From Mytilus trossulus (lineage: Eukaryota > Mollusca > Bivalvia > Mytilida > Mytilidae): a DNA stretch of 64,000 nucleotides. The position numbers were made by a program, and so were the translations under genes. Shown piece by piece: positions 24,845 through 37,400 of this stretch (position 1 is the stretch's first letter; each line of letters begins with the position of its first letter). The stretch covers positions 48,044,686-48,108,685 of the forward strand of contig NC_086378.1 of the NCBI RefSeq assembly GCF_036588685.1, given 5' to 3'. Below the pieces are notes generated by a model. It saw only the letters and a program-made list of their open reading frames with translations. It was not told the DNA's origin and searched no databases.

Positions 24845-25392
24845 TGAACTAAACAAACAGATTTAAGTTCGATTGGCACAGTTATTCCCGTGCTTGCATT
24901 TCCTATCATGATTTTCGTGATAGAGGGTTGCTGCTCACAAGAAATCAATTAAACCACGAGTTCTAAATGTTGAAGTCTAACTCATCCCTTCGTCGTAAAT
25001 TCTACGGACGCCATCGCACGAGTTGGTTGACCGTTATGGAATAACCGATTCACAAATGATATCGGATATGTTCCTTACGTCGTAACTACAATCCCTTTCC
25101 TTTTCATGAATGTGACCTACCGAATTAAGACTATGGACCGGATTTTTTATCACATTTGCAACACGACAGATGTCACATGTGGGCAGGATCTGCTTACCCT
25201 TCCGGGGCACCTGAGATCATCCTGAGTTTTTGGTGATGTTCGTGTTGCTTATTTCTTAGTTTTCTATGATGTGTCATGTGTACTATTGTTTGTCTGTTTG
25301 TCTTTATCATTTGTAGTCATGGTGTTGTCAGTTTATTTTCGATTTATGAGTTTGACAGTCCCTCTGGTATCTTTTGTCTCTGTTATGCATTT
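24845..25392 (+). repeat. Dispersed family F, fullest copy
   Basis: It starts near CACAGTTATTCCCGTGCTTG and runs through GGATATGTTCCTTACGTCGT, CTTCCGGGGCACCTGAGATC and GTGTACTATTGTTTGTCTGT to TGACAGTCCCTCTGGTATCT. It is about 550 bp with no ORF over 60 codons of its own. Confidence 0.8.
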
Positions 25393-25636
25393 ACCGGTAC
25401 ATTTGACTTGATTATCTTACAAATATGAATTTTTGAGGAGGGCAATCAACACGTATTTACACTAACAAGGACTGCAAAAACACCCAAGGGACTAGTGATA
25501 TCTGTAGCAAAGACTAAGCCATTTATAGAAGAGGAACTCATGGCTGGATTGACATTTCGACAAATCTCATACAAAGATCAAAGTACAAGAATTTAAACAG
25601 GTTCACGTAACGACCTTCGAAAATGCGCGATTCTGA

Positions 25637-25712
25637 AGGTTGATTGATTGATTGTTGGTTGCTTTACGCCGCATTAGCACAAAAAGGCTATATCGCGACG
25701 AGTGATTCTGAA
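25637..25712 (+). mobile_element. SINE/LINE tail fragment
   Basis: A GGTTGATTGATTGATTGTTG run followed by GCTTTACGCCGCATTAGCAC and TATATCGCGACGAG resembles the 3' tail found on many mollusc SINEs. Only this tail is present. Confidence 0.45.
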
Positions 25713-28700
25713 GAAAAAAAATATATAACATAATGTGAAACAGTTCAAATGAGACAAAATGCCCAGGTTAATTAGTTATCAAAGGTACCAGGATTATAAG
25801 AATTTAAAACAAGTGTATTTTACCTTAAAGTTTTCATGTCATTATCACTGGTTACCCGGGGTAAATAAATCATCGGAAAACATACACACATCAAAACCAA
25901 GAATATGTTCATTTTAACAAAATAACCCAAACGTTGATGTAGCCAGTTGCAACCTTTATGTTTGTGTAGAGCTCAGTACATATCTCAACCAAATACAGTC
26001 TCGTTTCTATTATACTGTATACTCATATTAATCTTTTCATCACCACGTATGAAAGCAAACAAGGTGATTCATAATATATGATAAACACCAACACTATAAA
26101 GTTTATATAAATACAATAAGTGGATATACGGATCAAACAAGACACAATTAAAATAATCCCGGGTGTTACATGTCCTGTTTTGTGGCAAGAAAAATAAATG
26201 GGGTTAACTTAATAACTCACTAAGTCCGAATGTTACATGTTGTTAAGGACATTGTAAATTCGTCACCATTTCATCATCGGAAAATGCTCTTGCCTTTATT
26301 TTCATCTTTCTTTTTTTTTAGATATAATTCATTTATTTGTTTAATTTTTTGATCGGTTTATCTTGGTTAAAATGCAATAAAATAATACTGACATTTCATA
26401 TTGATTTTGATTTGTAGATGCATGATCATTTATTTCATGTCTAACGTTAACCACAAGATTCATTTTCTCTGTACCAGCACATAATTGTTTAAGCTGAAAA
26501 TGTTTTTACGGAACCATATCATTTTTAATTTCTATAACATAGTTTATACTACGTGTATGTAATTCTCGTCAATATGAGAAATCATCGTAAATCTCTGCAC
26601 AAACGAAAAGTAAGATATTGTATAATTAATAATAAACACAATAAATACAAAATGATGAAACGTAAAGCCGGTAAAAGATAAAATGATTACTTATAAACAT
26701 CAAACCAACCCCTTTTCAGAATGAATTCGAAAACTGCCTGGCAATACCTGAAATATAGACTCATTCTAGGCAAAATCATCTAATTTTGTTTTATCTAAAT
26801 CTTCAAAAACAAATAATGAAATATCTAACGTCACAGTACCCATATTCAACCTAGTTCCTAATTTGCGCCCATTTTGCCCAAAAAAACATTGTATGTCTTA
26901 TAAGTATTGTTACGGATATCATTTTTATATATAATTTGCAATTATACACGACTTCCAACATAGCTAAATATATTGAGGTAAATACAACATGGCCACATCA
27001 TATAGCAGATGAATCGAAGTTACCCCCGTGATTAAAGTAAGGATTTTTTAAATAATTTAAGAACTTTTAGTTACATAATCGTTCGGAGGAACTTCAACGT
27101 CTTTTTTGCTATGAATTCAATATTTAATATTTGGAACGTAACAGTAAACTGTGATATATCAAGAGAATGAATACAGAATGGGAACATTTTTTAGTTTCTT
27201 AAATATTCAAAGATGAAAACAACTGTCATAGTTGGAGTAAGTTAGATACCCTTACATATTAAAACATTGCGTCATGGAATGGTAAAATGATAAACCCATG
27301 AATTCCTTTTAGTGACATGAAATTATACTTCAATTTGTCAAAATACATTAAATTATCTACTACAGAGACCCTTTTTCAATTATGTTAAAATAACTGGATA
27401 GAATGTTAAGCAAAATTTGTCAATAGGAAAAAGATTTGACAGGCATAATTCGTTTACAAAGGTTTCCATTACAGGTTAATGTGTATATAAATATATACGT
27501 TGCATTTGTCGTTGATGAAAGATCGTTTTTGCAAATCATATTCACATCCGTTTAAGATTGTTCATGTTGCGGTCCTTCTAAATTCCTTTGAATTTTTCTA
27601 TCCCAAACTTGACTAACAATCATATAATGTCACACATGTCATCATTATTTCAGTAACAGACGTTAAGTCCAGTTGGAAACTCTCTAATTGGAATTGTTCA
27701 TCTGGTAAATCTTAACAAATTTCCCTAAATTAGTTATTGCCTTACATTTCATCCTGAGACACATTTATTCTGAACTTTGACATAACATATATCCTTTAGT
27801 CAGTTTTATTTACTTTGTCTAAATTTATACCAGTTTTGTAAATGACCCTGTCAGTAACATTGTTAGCCATTGAAAAATATGTTGTGTTACTGTACAGTTG
27901 ACTGTTACAGTATATAGTGCGTGATACGACAACGTTTGCAGCCTTCATCTCGCTTTTTTGTCCCATATCAGGTTTTGAAGAAATTACAGCTTTATTTTAG
28001 TAGATTTAAAGGTCAACCTTAATCTGTCAAGTTGTGGCATCACTTACACCTTTTAGTTAAATTTAAATTATGTTTTGGGTTATCAAGTGATCTGTACATT
28101 AGTTGAACGCGGTAATTCAATATCGATTATTTTAAAATTTGTATTGTTTTACTTATTATAAGATGGACTGTTGAACTTTTTGTAATACTCTTCCTGTGCA
28201 TACAAAATTTGCAGTACTTTTGTTTCTCGTTGCAGGATTCTATGGATTTACAAAATTAGACAGAAATAGGAATGTCTGTTGTTATTTTTTCTAAGGTTAA
28301 AACTGCCGTAACTTATTTTCATTAACAACGTATTTATGTTATTTTTGGACAAACAGATAATACCCCTGATTAAACTCTTATAAAGACAAACGCACTTTAG
28401 CGCAGATATTCTTAATCCGCAATAACTCTAGTATCTACGATAACATGTAAAATTGATTTTTTTTCATTTATCACTTAATATTGCAACAGCTTCATTATAG
28501 GTAAAAAGTCACAAAATAAATACTTACCCTAATCTACGTTAAGACGTAACCAAAATTATATTGTCGTCGAAACATATAGAATTTCTGTTATAAGTCATCA
28601 TGTGCTTTGTATTCAATGGGAGAGGAAGGAAGTTATAATAATAATAAAGCAAAAGTATTTTACAGATATTCAAATTTCTAATCTATTTTGTAAAACCCAA

Positions 28701-28818
28701 ATCAAGATAGAAGGAAAAAACCCTGGAATTCTGGAATGAACCCAAAACAGAGCGATGTCAGATGCGTCGACGAGAAAACAATGCTACGCAGTTAAAACTT
28801 TTGAAATTTTAAAATACT
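25713..28818. other. Intergenic, nothing recognised
   Basis: No frame over 60 codons and no repeat family could be supported in about 3.1 kb. Confidence 0.5.
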
Positions 28819-29017
28819 AAGGCTTTTCTACCTCAGGAATATATAGATTACCTTAGCTGTATTTGGCAAAACTTTGAGGAATTTTTGGTCCTCAATGCTT
28901 TCAAACTTCGTACTTTTTTTTTTACTTTTTGGATTTGGGAGTCACTGATGAGTCTTTTGAAGACGAAACGTGCGTGTGGCGTTAATATATTTTTTTATCC
29001 TGGTATCTATGATGAGT
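28819..29017 (+). repeat. Dispersed family A, left member of an inverted pair
   Basis: AAGGCTTTTCTACCTCAGGA, GATGAGTCTTTTGAAGACGA and ATCCTGGTATCTATGATGAG. Inverted relative to the copy at 29781-29984, 764 bp away. The 84-codon frame at 28885-29139 starts inside it. Confidence 0.82.
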
Positions 29018-29135
29018 TAAGTTATGTGAATCTATACCCCGTACAATTTCATAGCGTGAAAAGAACAGTCAGAAAATTTACAGATCAGACAGTTGTTCCA
29101 GTAGACAAATATATCCAAACCATGCAAAAATGGCA

Positions 29136-29318
29136 CTAGTGAGTTGAGAGAAAAAAAAGACTCTTTGTACTCATTCGCCATTTTGTGATGGTGTCTGTTT
29201 TCATCCATTTGTCTTCAGAACTCTGTTGGACCACTATTTTCAGGAGTGCATACCGGTAAATGAAGTCAATATCGTATGAAAATTTTTGAGCGTAATGAGT
29301 TAACTGAGATACCAACAC
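29136..29318 (-). pseudogene. Decayed reverse-transcriptase-type ORF fragment
   Basis: The frame VSQLTHYAQKFSYDIDFIYR matches the pattern (V/I)SQLIRYARACSxYxDFLxR found near the C-terminus of many mollusc retroelement ORFs, and resembles the fragment at 31975. Only about 35 residues align. It is enclosed by the inverted family A copies. Confidence 0.45.
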
Positions 29319-29780
29319 GCTAATGATGGGACGGAGGGAATGTTTCTACTGAGAATTTAACAATTAATATGTAAAATTGTTTATCGATGATCGTGTATGA
29401 TGTCAGAGTAAATATTTCCTGCTATGCATACATTAGAGACTACTAGTATGAGTTTAAAAAAATAATCCATTTTCAGGTTTTAAGGTTCAACATATACGTC
29501 ATGAGAAGCTTGCGGAATACATTACTAACGTTATTTATATCAGTGCATTTAGAAAGTTTAAAAACTGTGATGGTGTAATAACGACAATATTACATGCGAA
29601 GTGAACTTTGTAATAAAGATAATTTAGAGTACAAATATATTACTAAATTGCCTTAAGGTGAACACAATTGTTATTATCGCAACGTAGATAATTTGACGAT
29701 ACAAGATCCGAGCATTTTGTTTGTTGCTATTGAGAATCGGAAGTTGCAAATAGGAAAACTGACTTATCACGTTGAAATAA

Positions 29781-29984
29781 ACTCATAATATATACCAGGA
29801 CTAAATTAAGTATATACGCTAGACGCGCGTTTCGTCTACAAAAGAATCATCAGTGACGCTCGAATCCAAAAAAGTTAAAAAGGCCAAATAAAGAACGAAG
29901 TTGAAAAGCATTGACGACCAAAATTCCTAAAAGTTTTGCCAAATACAGCTAAGGTAATCTATGTCTGAGGTAGAAAAGCCTTAG
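29781..29984 (-). repeat. Dispersed family A, right member of an inverted pair
   Basis: AGACGCGCGTTTCGTCTACA, AAGAATCATCAGTGACGCTC and CTGAGGTAGAAAAGCCTTAG are the reverse complement of the copy at 28819. Confidence 0.82.
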
Positions 29985-31974
29985 TTTTTCAACAAATTCA
30001 AAAATTTGTAAAAAGAAATTTATAAATATAAATAGATGCTAGATTGTTATTGTCAAGATCAACTCGGGACCTTATATAAGAAATAGTAACCCTGGACATT
30101 AACTAAAGTTGCAACCGATCATAAACGATGAATGGGGGAAGTTGTGGGTACGAAACATGCAACAGTTATACGGTCATTTATGAACTCATAACTGTCAACC
30201 GAATCATAATGTCGTCCGTAAAATGTCATGTCTTAATTTTTCCATTAAGAAACCTTTGACCGATATTTGTCTTATTAGCATCAATCCCCTATTGAGAAAA
30301 AAGATAACGCGGAAACAGGAAAAGTCCAGTAATGTTACACAACTGGGAAATAAATATGAATATAAATATTCATTTTGTCCTGTATGACCTCGTTTTATAA
30401 AGAATGAATGTGTACACAACTTGTACAGCTAGTCGACGTTTAACAACACCATCATACTTTACATGAATGTTTATGCGTCTGACGTAGTATTTTGGATTGT
30501 TTTGTTTAAAATAGTAACTTAAATGGGAAATTCCCTGTAGGTAGTTGTAATTGTGTACGATGAAAAAATCATGTCAGTGGGTCATACACATAAATGCATT
30601 TTCGCAGTTCAAAGGTGTATGTCTATCCTTTTTTTTTTAAATATACGCTTGTCGTTTTAAGTAACAACATGTACTTTGATAATTCACAAATAGTTGGCAG
30701 CTTTAAACAGAAAATCTACCGTATGCCCATACATGTATCTTCTTACTGCCTTTCAGAATTCAAACCGCCTTAGTTTTAGTTAAGAAATGAGAGGAGTTAT
30801 ATGATGAATAATTTAAAATCGGTTTTCAATTCTATCAAAATATATTCAAAATCAAAAAACAAAACTAAAAATAATTGATCCATTTCTATAATTACCTGTG
30901 AAAGGGATGTCATGATGAATATGTTAAAGGATTAAAGGAAAATAACAAATCAAAAGTCAATATATTACTGGTCTTTTAGTTTACAGGCGGATACGCCAGC
31001 CAATACAAAAACAAAAATATATTTCATTTTTTCCAACCCGATAACGCATGATATCCGGAGTGTATATTGATCTTTCAGAAGCCTTCAAGCTTTTGACATG
31101 TAGATATGAGCTACATCCTTACGTCTTCGTTGCATCATTTTAATGATAATTATATTCATAAAATATATGTATTTAAAAGGTTTAATATGGATGATTAAAC
31201 AGATAAGACAGTCTACTTTACAGTCAACTAAAATCCCAAATTCAATTATAAACTCTATCGAGACACAACAAGACATACAAAGACAAACATAAAGAATCAA
31301 CTCAAAGTTTTAAATACTTGTCACGGGGAAAATAAACATTCATACCAGCTTAGATTGTTGCAAATATGTTGGAGACAATCAATAGGTCACTTAAGCGGAC
31401 TAGCCCTATGGACCTTGTCGTTGTATTTCGGATATCATTTCATCTAAACTAATCTTATGCAATTATCATATGAGTATCAAGATTCAAGTTTGTGTTGTTT
31501 TTTTACTAAAAAATTAGCTAATATACATTTGTAACCAAGGATTTGTATACAAATCCTTGACATAACTAACAACATTAAAAATATAATATTACAATACAAT
31601 TGAATGTCTAAAATATAACCATACATGATAGAGCTCACTAAAACAATAATATTGTCAAGATCTACATTCTCTTTATGTTTCAACAGATTCTTTAGATTCG
31701 TCAGATTCATCAGACGAAAATAAAACTTTGAACCCATCAACTAATAAAATAACAACCTTAAACCCATGACATATTGTGGAACGGATTAGAACCGGTCCAT
31801 AATTACTGTCAATAGCAGTTGTTCCCCTTTAATGACGGTATGTAAACAATTCTATTTGTCTGCGTAATATTTAGACAAAGAAATATAGACACATAATGTA
31901 ATTTGCAAAAATATGAAACAAATTCCATCAAACTACATTTCTACTGAAACGCTCAACCGAAGACTTAAGAGTTT
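29985..31974. other. Intergenic, nothing recognised
   Basis: Minus-strand frames at 30204, 31085 and 31477 are short and hydrophobic without recognisable domains. Confidence 0.45.
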
Positions 31975-32211
31975 TTGTTTGGTGTTTACATTATCTCAGC
32001 TGAATTGATCCGTTATGCTCAGGCATATTCACACTATACAGATTTCCTATACAGGAGTGTGCTCCTAACGCAGAAACTGCTCCAACAAAATATGGGGGAA
32101 GAAAGATTAAAAATGACACTCCGTATATTTTATGGACCTCATTACGAATTGGCTGATCCTTACGATGTGTCTATGTGTAAACTAACTAAGGCCATTTTTA
32201 CCACGTCTTAG
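31975..32211 (+). pseudogene. Reverse-transcriptase-type ORF C-terminal fragment
   Basis: The frame GVYIISAELIRYAQAYSHYT, then DFLYRSVLLTQKLLQQ, KMTLRIFYGPHYELADPYDV and a stop matches a C-terminal module I recall from uncharacterised bivalve retroelement proteins (GVYISQLIRYARAC...FYGRHHDLVDRY). An insertion is seen in ISQL (IISAEL). The upstream catalytic domain is absent, so it is a dead remnant. Confidence 0.55.
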
Positions 32212-33047
32212 ATTATGGTTAACCATTTACGTCGTCTGTTTTTTAAGAACCGATGACTATTTTGTTGAGTGTGAATTCGCATTGCTATAAGACGTGTCAT
32301 GGTATTTGATTATCCAACATTTATGTATTTTGTTATGATGTTGTATTTGTAATTCTGATCGGATATTGTTCACATATTGTTAAATGTCTTATCGTTTGTT
32401 GTTTTAATGTTGGTTTTTTTTCCCCCATTCGTATGTAAAAGTATAGATAATTGATCACCCAGTTCATTTATATGATTTTAGTTTAAAGCAATTATAGGTA
32501 CACGATTTATTTGTTTTACAGTTTGGTTTAGAAGAAATACCGATATTGTAAAATAATACAATAATTCATTTAATTCTCAAACAATTCTATATTAATATTT
32601 GTATGTTATTGTTATAAAATGCATCAAATAACATAATTATAAACCTAATCTTTAAAATTTTCCTGTGATTTCACTCTTGTGGCGTTGATACAATCTTGTG
32701 ACGGACAGTTTTCAGTTCTTTTATGCTGGTTTCTTTTTTACTGTCCTAAATTATTTTACGTGTTCGTTGTTATTTTGTATTTAACATGTCAAAAAGCACT
32801 ATCACCCTGAACAGCAAAGGTTATAAAAAACTCAGCTCCGAAAAGTATATGTACCAATATGACTGAAACCGTCTCTTTTATGTACTTATGAACTAAAATG
32901 ACGATTTCTTTTACCAATTCTAACGTTATAATATATAAATCTTGAAACCAGCAAAATTATCTGAATCCTAAAAAATATGTGTGTCATTTGATGCTAAACA
33001 TCAATTGACTCCTAATTTTTGCAATCTTAGATTATTTCATGAAAATT

Positions 33048-33252
33048 GTAATAGAAAATAAAAATTAAAAAAAATACCGAACTCCGAGGAAAACGCATAA
33101 CTAAAAGACCCTAATCAAATGGCAAAATCAAACGTTCAGACACATCAAACGAATGGATAACAACTGTCATATTTCTGACTTGGTACAAGCATTTTCGGAT
33201 GTTCCAAATTGTGGACTGAACCTGGATTTATAGCTAGCATAAAATAAACAAT
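33048..33252 (-). repeat. Dispersed family B copy
   Basis: Minus-strand match (ACCGAACTCCGAGGAAAACG, ACATCAAACGAATGGATAAC, GACTTGGTACAAGCATTT). It lies 0.4 kb downstream of the AADAC stop. Confidence 0.75.
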
Positions 33253-33657
33253 AGCACCAAGGCAAGACATTACAAATTACTTACATTACTTAACTTATCA
33301 ATTAATAGATTATTGGACTAACAAAATCGTTGCAATTATATATTAAGTGAAAAAAATATCATGATTCCTTATTTTGTCCGGACCACGATTTAGACTCCTA
33401 AAGGCCTCTTGGGATTATGTTTTTTGATAATTTTGCCTTCCAATGAGATTTTACTGATGGATGTTTTTTTCAATAAAAACAGAGTTCCAAAGTCTTTAAG
33501 GTTGATTGTTGACATTAAAAATTCTTATGTCTGGTGTATTTTTTCACATTACATGATTATAACAAAAGCACATGAATTCCTTTCGCAAGTTCCATACATT
33601 ATCCCTTTCTTGCTTCTGCTGTGGAGTTAGACTAATATCCTCATAAACAGCTTATTC

Positions 33658-33663
33658 TTTATT
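33658..33663 (-). terminator. AADAC: Poly(A) signal of the AADAC-like gene
   Basis: AATAAA on the minus strand begins 11 bases after the stop codon, implying a very short 3' UTR. Confidence 0.5.
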
Positions 33664-33673
33664 TATGAACATT

Positions 33674-34484
33674 TCAAACTGTGTAAGCTTCTCTTAGAGG
33701 TTTTGAAAGTCCATATACTTGATATCGCAAAAAATCCACCAATTCTTGTAAAGCTGCCTTAGCTTCATCTAAATGAAATATTCCCGATTCATGTGAAAAA
33801 AGGAAAAATCCATGAAAAGCATTTTTGTAGTGTTTAAGCTTTACTTTGTTTCCATCTCCATGTATCCTATTAGTATACATTACTGCCTCGTCTCGTAAAA
33901 CATCGTATTGGGACGTGATTACATAGGCTTTCGGAATATCTTGCAGATTCTTGTGCATCATTGGTGATAGAGTCTCGTTTGTGATGTAAGTTTGAAGTCT
34001 CATAGCGACAACAAAATCGTGTTCCCTTGGAATTATTGTAGTCCTATTAGTGATTTTCAAATATGTAGGCAGATGTTTTGAACTGTCAATTAGATTAAAA
34101 TGCGATTGTACAGTTGCTGGAAATAAATGTTTATTTTCAGTAATTTTGGATGCAAAAGCTATTGGCTGTCCAACGTAGAGTAACCAATGTAATGCCTCTC
34201 TTTCCGGGGACGTAATACCCGGAATAATGTCAACGTTGTCTTGGTATGACGGTGTTTGAAAATCTAGCATTTGTAAAACTGGGTTTATCAATATCTGAAT
34301 CATGATTTTAGTAGGGAAATGTCTCGCTACTGCAGCTGCAATACCTCCACCGGATCCATCGCCAGCAATTACAACTTTATTTGTATCTACATTAACACCA
34401 CTCTTTCCCGCCAAAACTTGCCACGTGACATCTATACAATCAGAATATCCTGATGGAAACGGGTATTCTGGTGCCTTCCTGTAC
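33674..34484 (-). CDS. AADAC: AADAC-like coding exon 5 (nucleophile elbow to stop)
   Basis: This exon encodes residues 151-419 and the TGA stop. It holds GDGSGG (191-196), the family's NPVLQ...D...PSYQDN segment, the YDVLRDE aspartate motif (D344) and FHGF (H374). An open frame continues upstream of 34484 through the TTTTAG acceptor, but that stretch is intron that runs into a dispersed repeat. Confidence 0.92.
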
Positions 34485-37400
34485 CTAAAACAAACAAAAC
34501 ATATGATAGGTATAGGAAGATGTGGCATGAGTGCCAATGAGACAACTCTCCATCCAAATGACAATTTATAAAAGTAAACCATTATAGGGCAAGGTACGAT
34601 ATGATGCATGATTTGCTTAAAAGATTTTAAAGCGGATCTAGAAAATGTTGACAAATATATCGAAGATAAGACTTAAGGAGGCTGAGGCGTCTTAATTAAA
34701 ATCCATAGATTTCTTTCATATTTTCAGAATGAAGTATGTATGATGCCTTTTTCAAAAATATAATAAAAGAATTAAAAAAAAAGGTCACTGTACTTTTTTT
34801 CAAGCTACAGGTTGTGCAAAATTGTCAGATTTTGTATGAATTATGCATGAAAACTCCTATATTGTTTGATAAAAAAACTACACCGTAGAATTTTCAGATG
34901 ATATATGAGAAGACAGCTCTCTTATAACATGCTTTCAGGTAAGAAAAAGAAAAATGGGGTCACCGAACTTGTTGTCATGCTACATATTAAAATAGGAAAA
35001 TTAAAAACACTTTAATTTATATATAAAAAAAACTTTTAATTTATTTGGGTTATCTCTCTTTCTATCAAAGTTATCTATTCTTATATTGCGGAGTAAACCA
35101 ATAATAAAACTGACACAAATAGGGTGGTGTTTTAAAATTTATAGTCGTAAATATGACTAAACACATAATTTTCTATATTTGCTTTAAAAGTCTTACACAT
35201 GAATTTCATACTACTCAAATTTGCACATTTCATTAAAGGGCTTAACTGATTTTTATCTGCTACTTCGAAATCAGGATAAGATGGAGGAAGACACCCGAGC
35301 CACCTTAAAATGAAACTAAAATACAGTAAACAATGATGAGATGCAAGATACAAAGGATTAATACAAAACACCAAAATCTCAAAACGCGGCGGAAAATATA
35401 ACCTAAGGCAACAGAAATGTTCTTGTTTTGGCTTGAATTGAAGATTTTTCTTTGGATGGTGTTAGTAACAAATGTTTTGTTTAGATTAGCTCAAACAGTT
35501 TTCTCATGACAATATTGTGACAAAACATCTAACTAATTTTGCATAGGCATTTTTTAATGATGAGTTTGATTAGAAATGTACATATGAGTTCTGTCATTTA
35601 TTTAGTACAATTGGAGCATTTCGTTAAAAATATTTACATTATTTATTTTTTGTTATTATGATTAATTTGGCGTTTTTGTATTTGTGGTACATTTCAACAT
35701 ATCAATCTACATCTCTGCAGAAACATGATATATACAAATCTAAACTGTATATGAAATCGCAGGAGCAAAAGGGCTTGCATAATCATGAAACTTGAAGCTT
35801 CCGCGCTTCATACAAAATGTACTTCGGTCAACGCTTTTACACCCCAATAAATTTACAAAAAGAAGCATTCAATTCTTAAATACGATCAGCTACAAATCAA
35901 GATCCGATACGACCAACCAAATATGTAAGTATTTATCAATATATAAAGTACAACAATTTAAAAACAGATGATCAAACACGTGTGCACGACAATAATTATA
36001 GTCCAGTGGCGGATCAAAGGGGAGGGTTCCGGGGGTTGGAACCCCTCGCCCTTTCTTTTGACAATAAATGCATTTAAATGGGTATATATAGTTGGAACAC
36101 CCCTTTTTTGTCCTGGGTTGGGACCCCCTTTTTAAATGTTGTCCATCTGTTTGTGTTCAAACAGGATACACGTTGACTGTTTATTTCTACATCTGGTATG
36201 ATATTTATTATGATGTCCGTAGAAAAATATGAATTGAAACATGATAGTGGTTTTACATATTAAATCATAATGACAGATAAATACAACATGATACGAAGCG
36301 TTTTATAGTTACAGACAAAAACATTTGGTCAATTTATGTGTATGTTTATGGTATTAAAAGAATCAATATGGTCAATACGGCCGGTGTAGAAGGAAAACAT
36401 TCCAATTCCGAAAATACGGAGTTCATAATCAGACCACTAAAAGAGCCGAAACAGATGGAGAAAGAAAGGAAACCAATGTACCAATTTACAAGAAAAGGTG
36501 GGAATTGGAATATAGATAGCATGCTGCTGCAAATAATTTATAAGGGTTTCTACTAAACACTTCATGTAAATCAAAGTAAGAACTGTTAGTATATCTTCCC
36601 ATATCTTCCCAATCATTAATGTTTCCCCAAAGATTTTATAATCAATTAGTATTATAGATACACACTTGTAATCTAAATCTGTATCATGAGTATCCTGTCT
36701 TAAGGGGGTTCGCGGGTCTAAATCAATTTTTTTATTGAATCTTTATACTTACTCAATTGCTATTACAATCATCTTTGTTCTGTTAGACAAGTTTTCTAAG
36801 TAAGAGCTGTATGTATCTGAAATTGAATGTATGCGTGATCTAAACGTCGTTTCATACAATACATAAAATAAAAAGAACAAGGGCTTAAACATGTACATGA
36901 AGCATAAAAATGTTAGTCGCAATAAATGTGTTTATTTCTTTAAATTGTTTTTGATTTCCTTTGAATAACAAATATTTATTTCCTTGAATAACAAACTCGT
37001 GATGATTTAGAAAACTTTTGTAAATTCCCCCAAGTTAACGTGACTGTGGTGTGGTAGCTTGTGTCGCTATAGTAAAAATTCCCCTATAATCTTATTTTTA
37101 ACCGACATACAGTGTTAGTGGTCAAATATTTGCTTTGATGGAGAGATGTAAATACCTACATCTTGGATTAAGTTTTTCTATAAGTTTAAACGCGTTATTG
37201 CTATTAAAGATAGTGAAACTGTATAGTTTTATAGTGTATGTGTGAATAAATATAGAAAAAATATTATTTTTAAAAGACTTGTATCCCTCTACTAGCATAT
37301 ATCCAAAGGAAAATTCCATTTGAATAAATTAAGGTTTAGTGTTATTAAAATCTGATGTAAAATTTTGAAGAAAAAAAACTATTTTAACTTAAAGAATATA

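Noticed and set aside
31477-31740. 87-codon hydrophobic minus-strand frame
   Set aside because: Its composition follows the A+T richness; there is no motif, splice or promoter support.
34485-34654. N-terminal extension of the last AADAC exon (open frame to 34654)
   Set aside because: A clear TTTTAG acceptor at 34485 and the in-phase upstream exon at 36753-36816 restore the family sequence. The extension is intron plus family D repeat.
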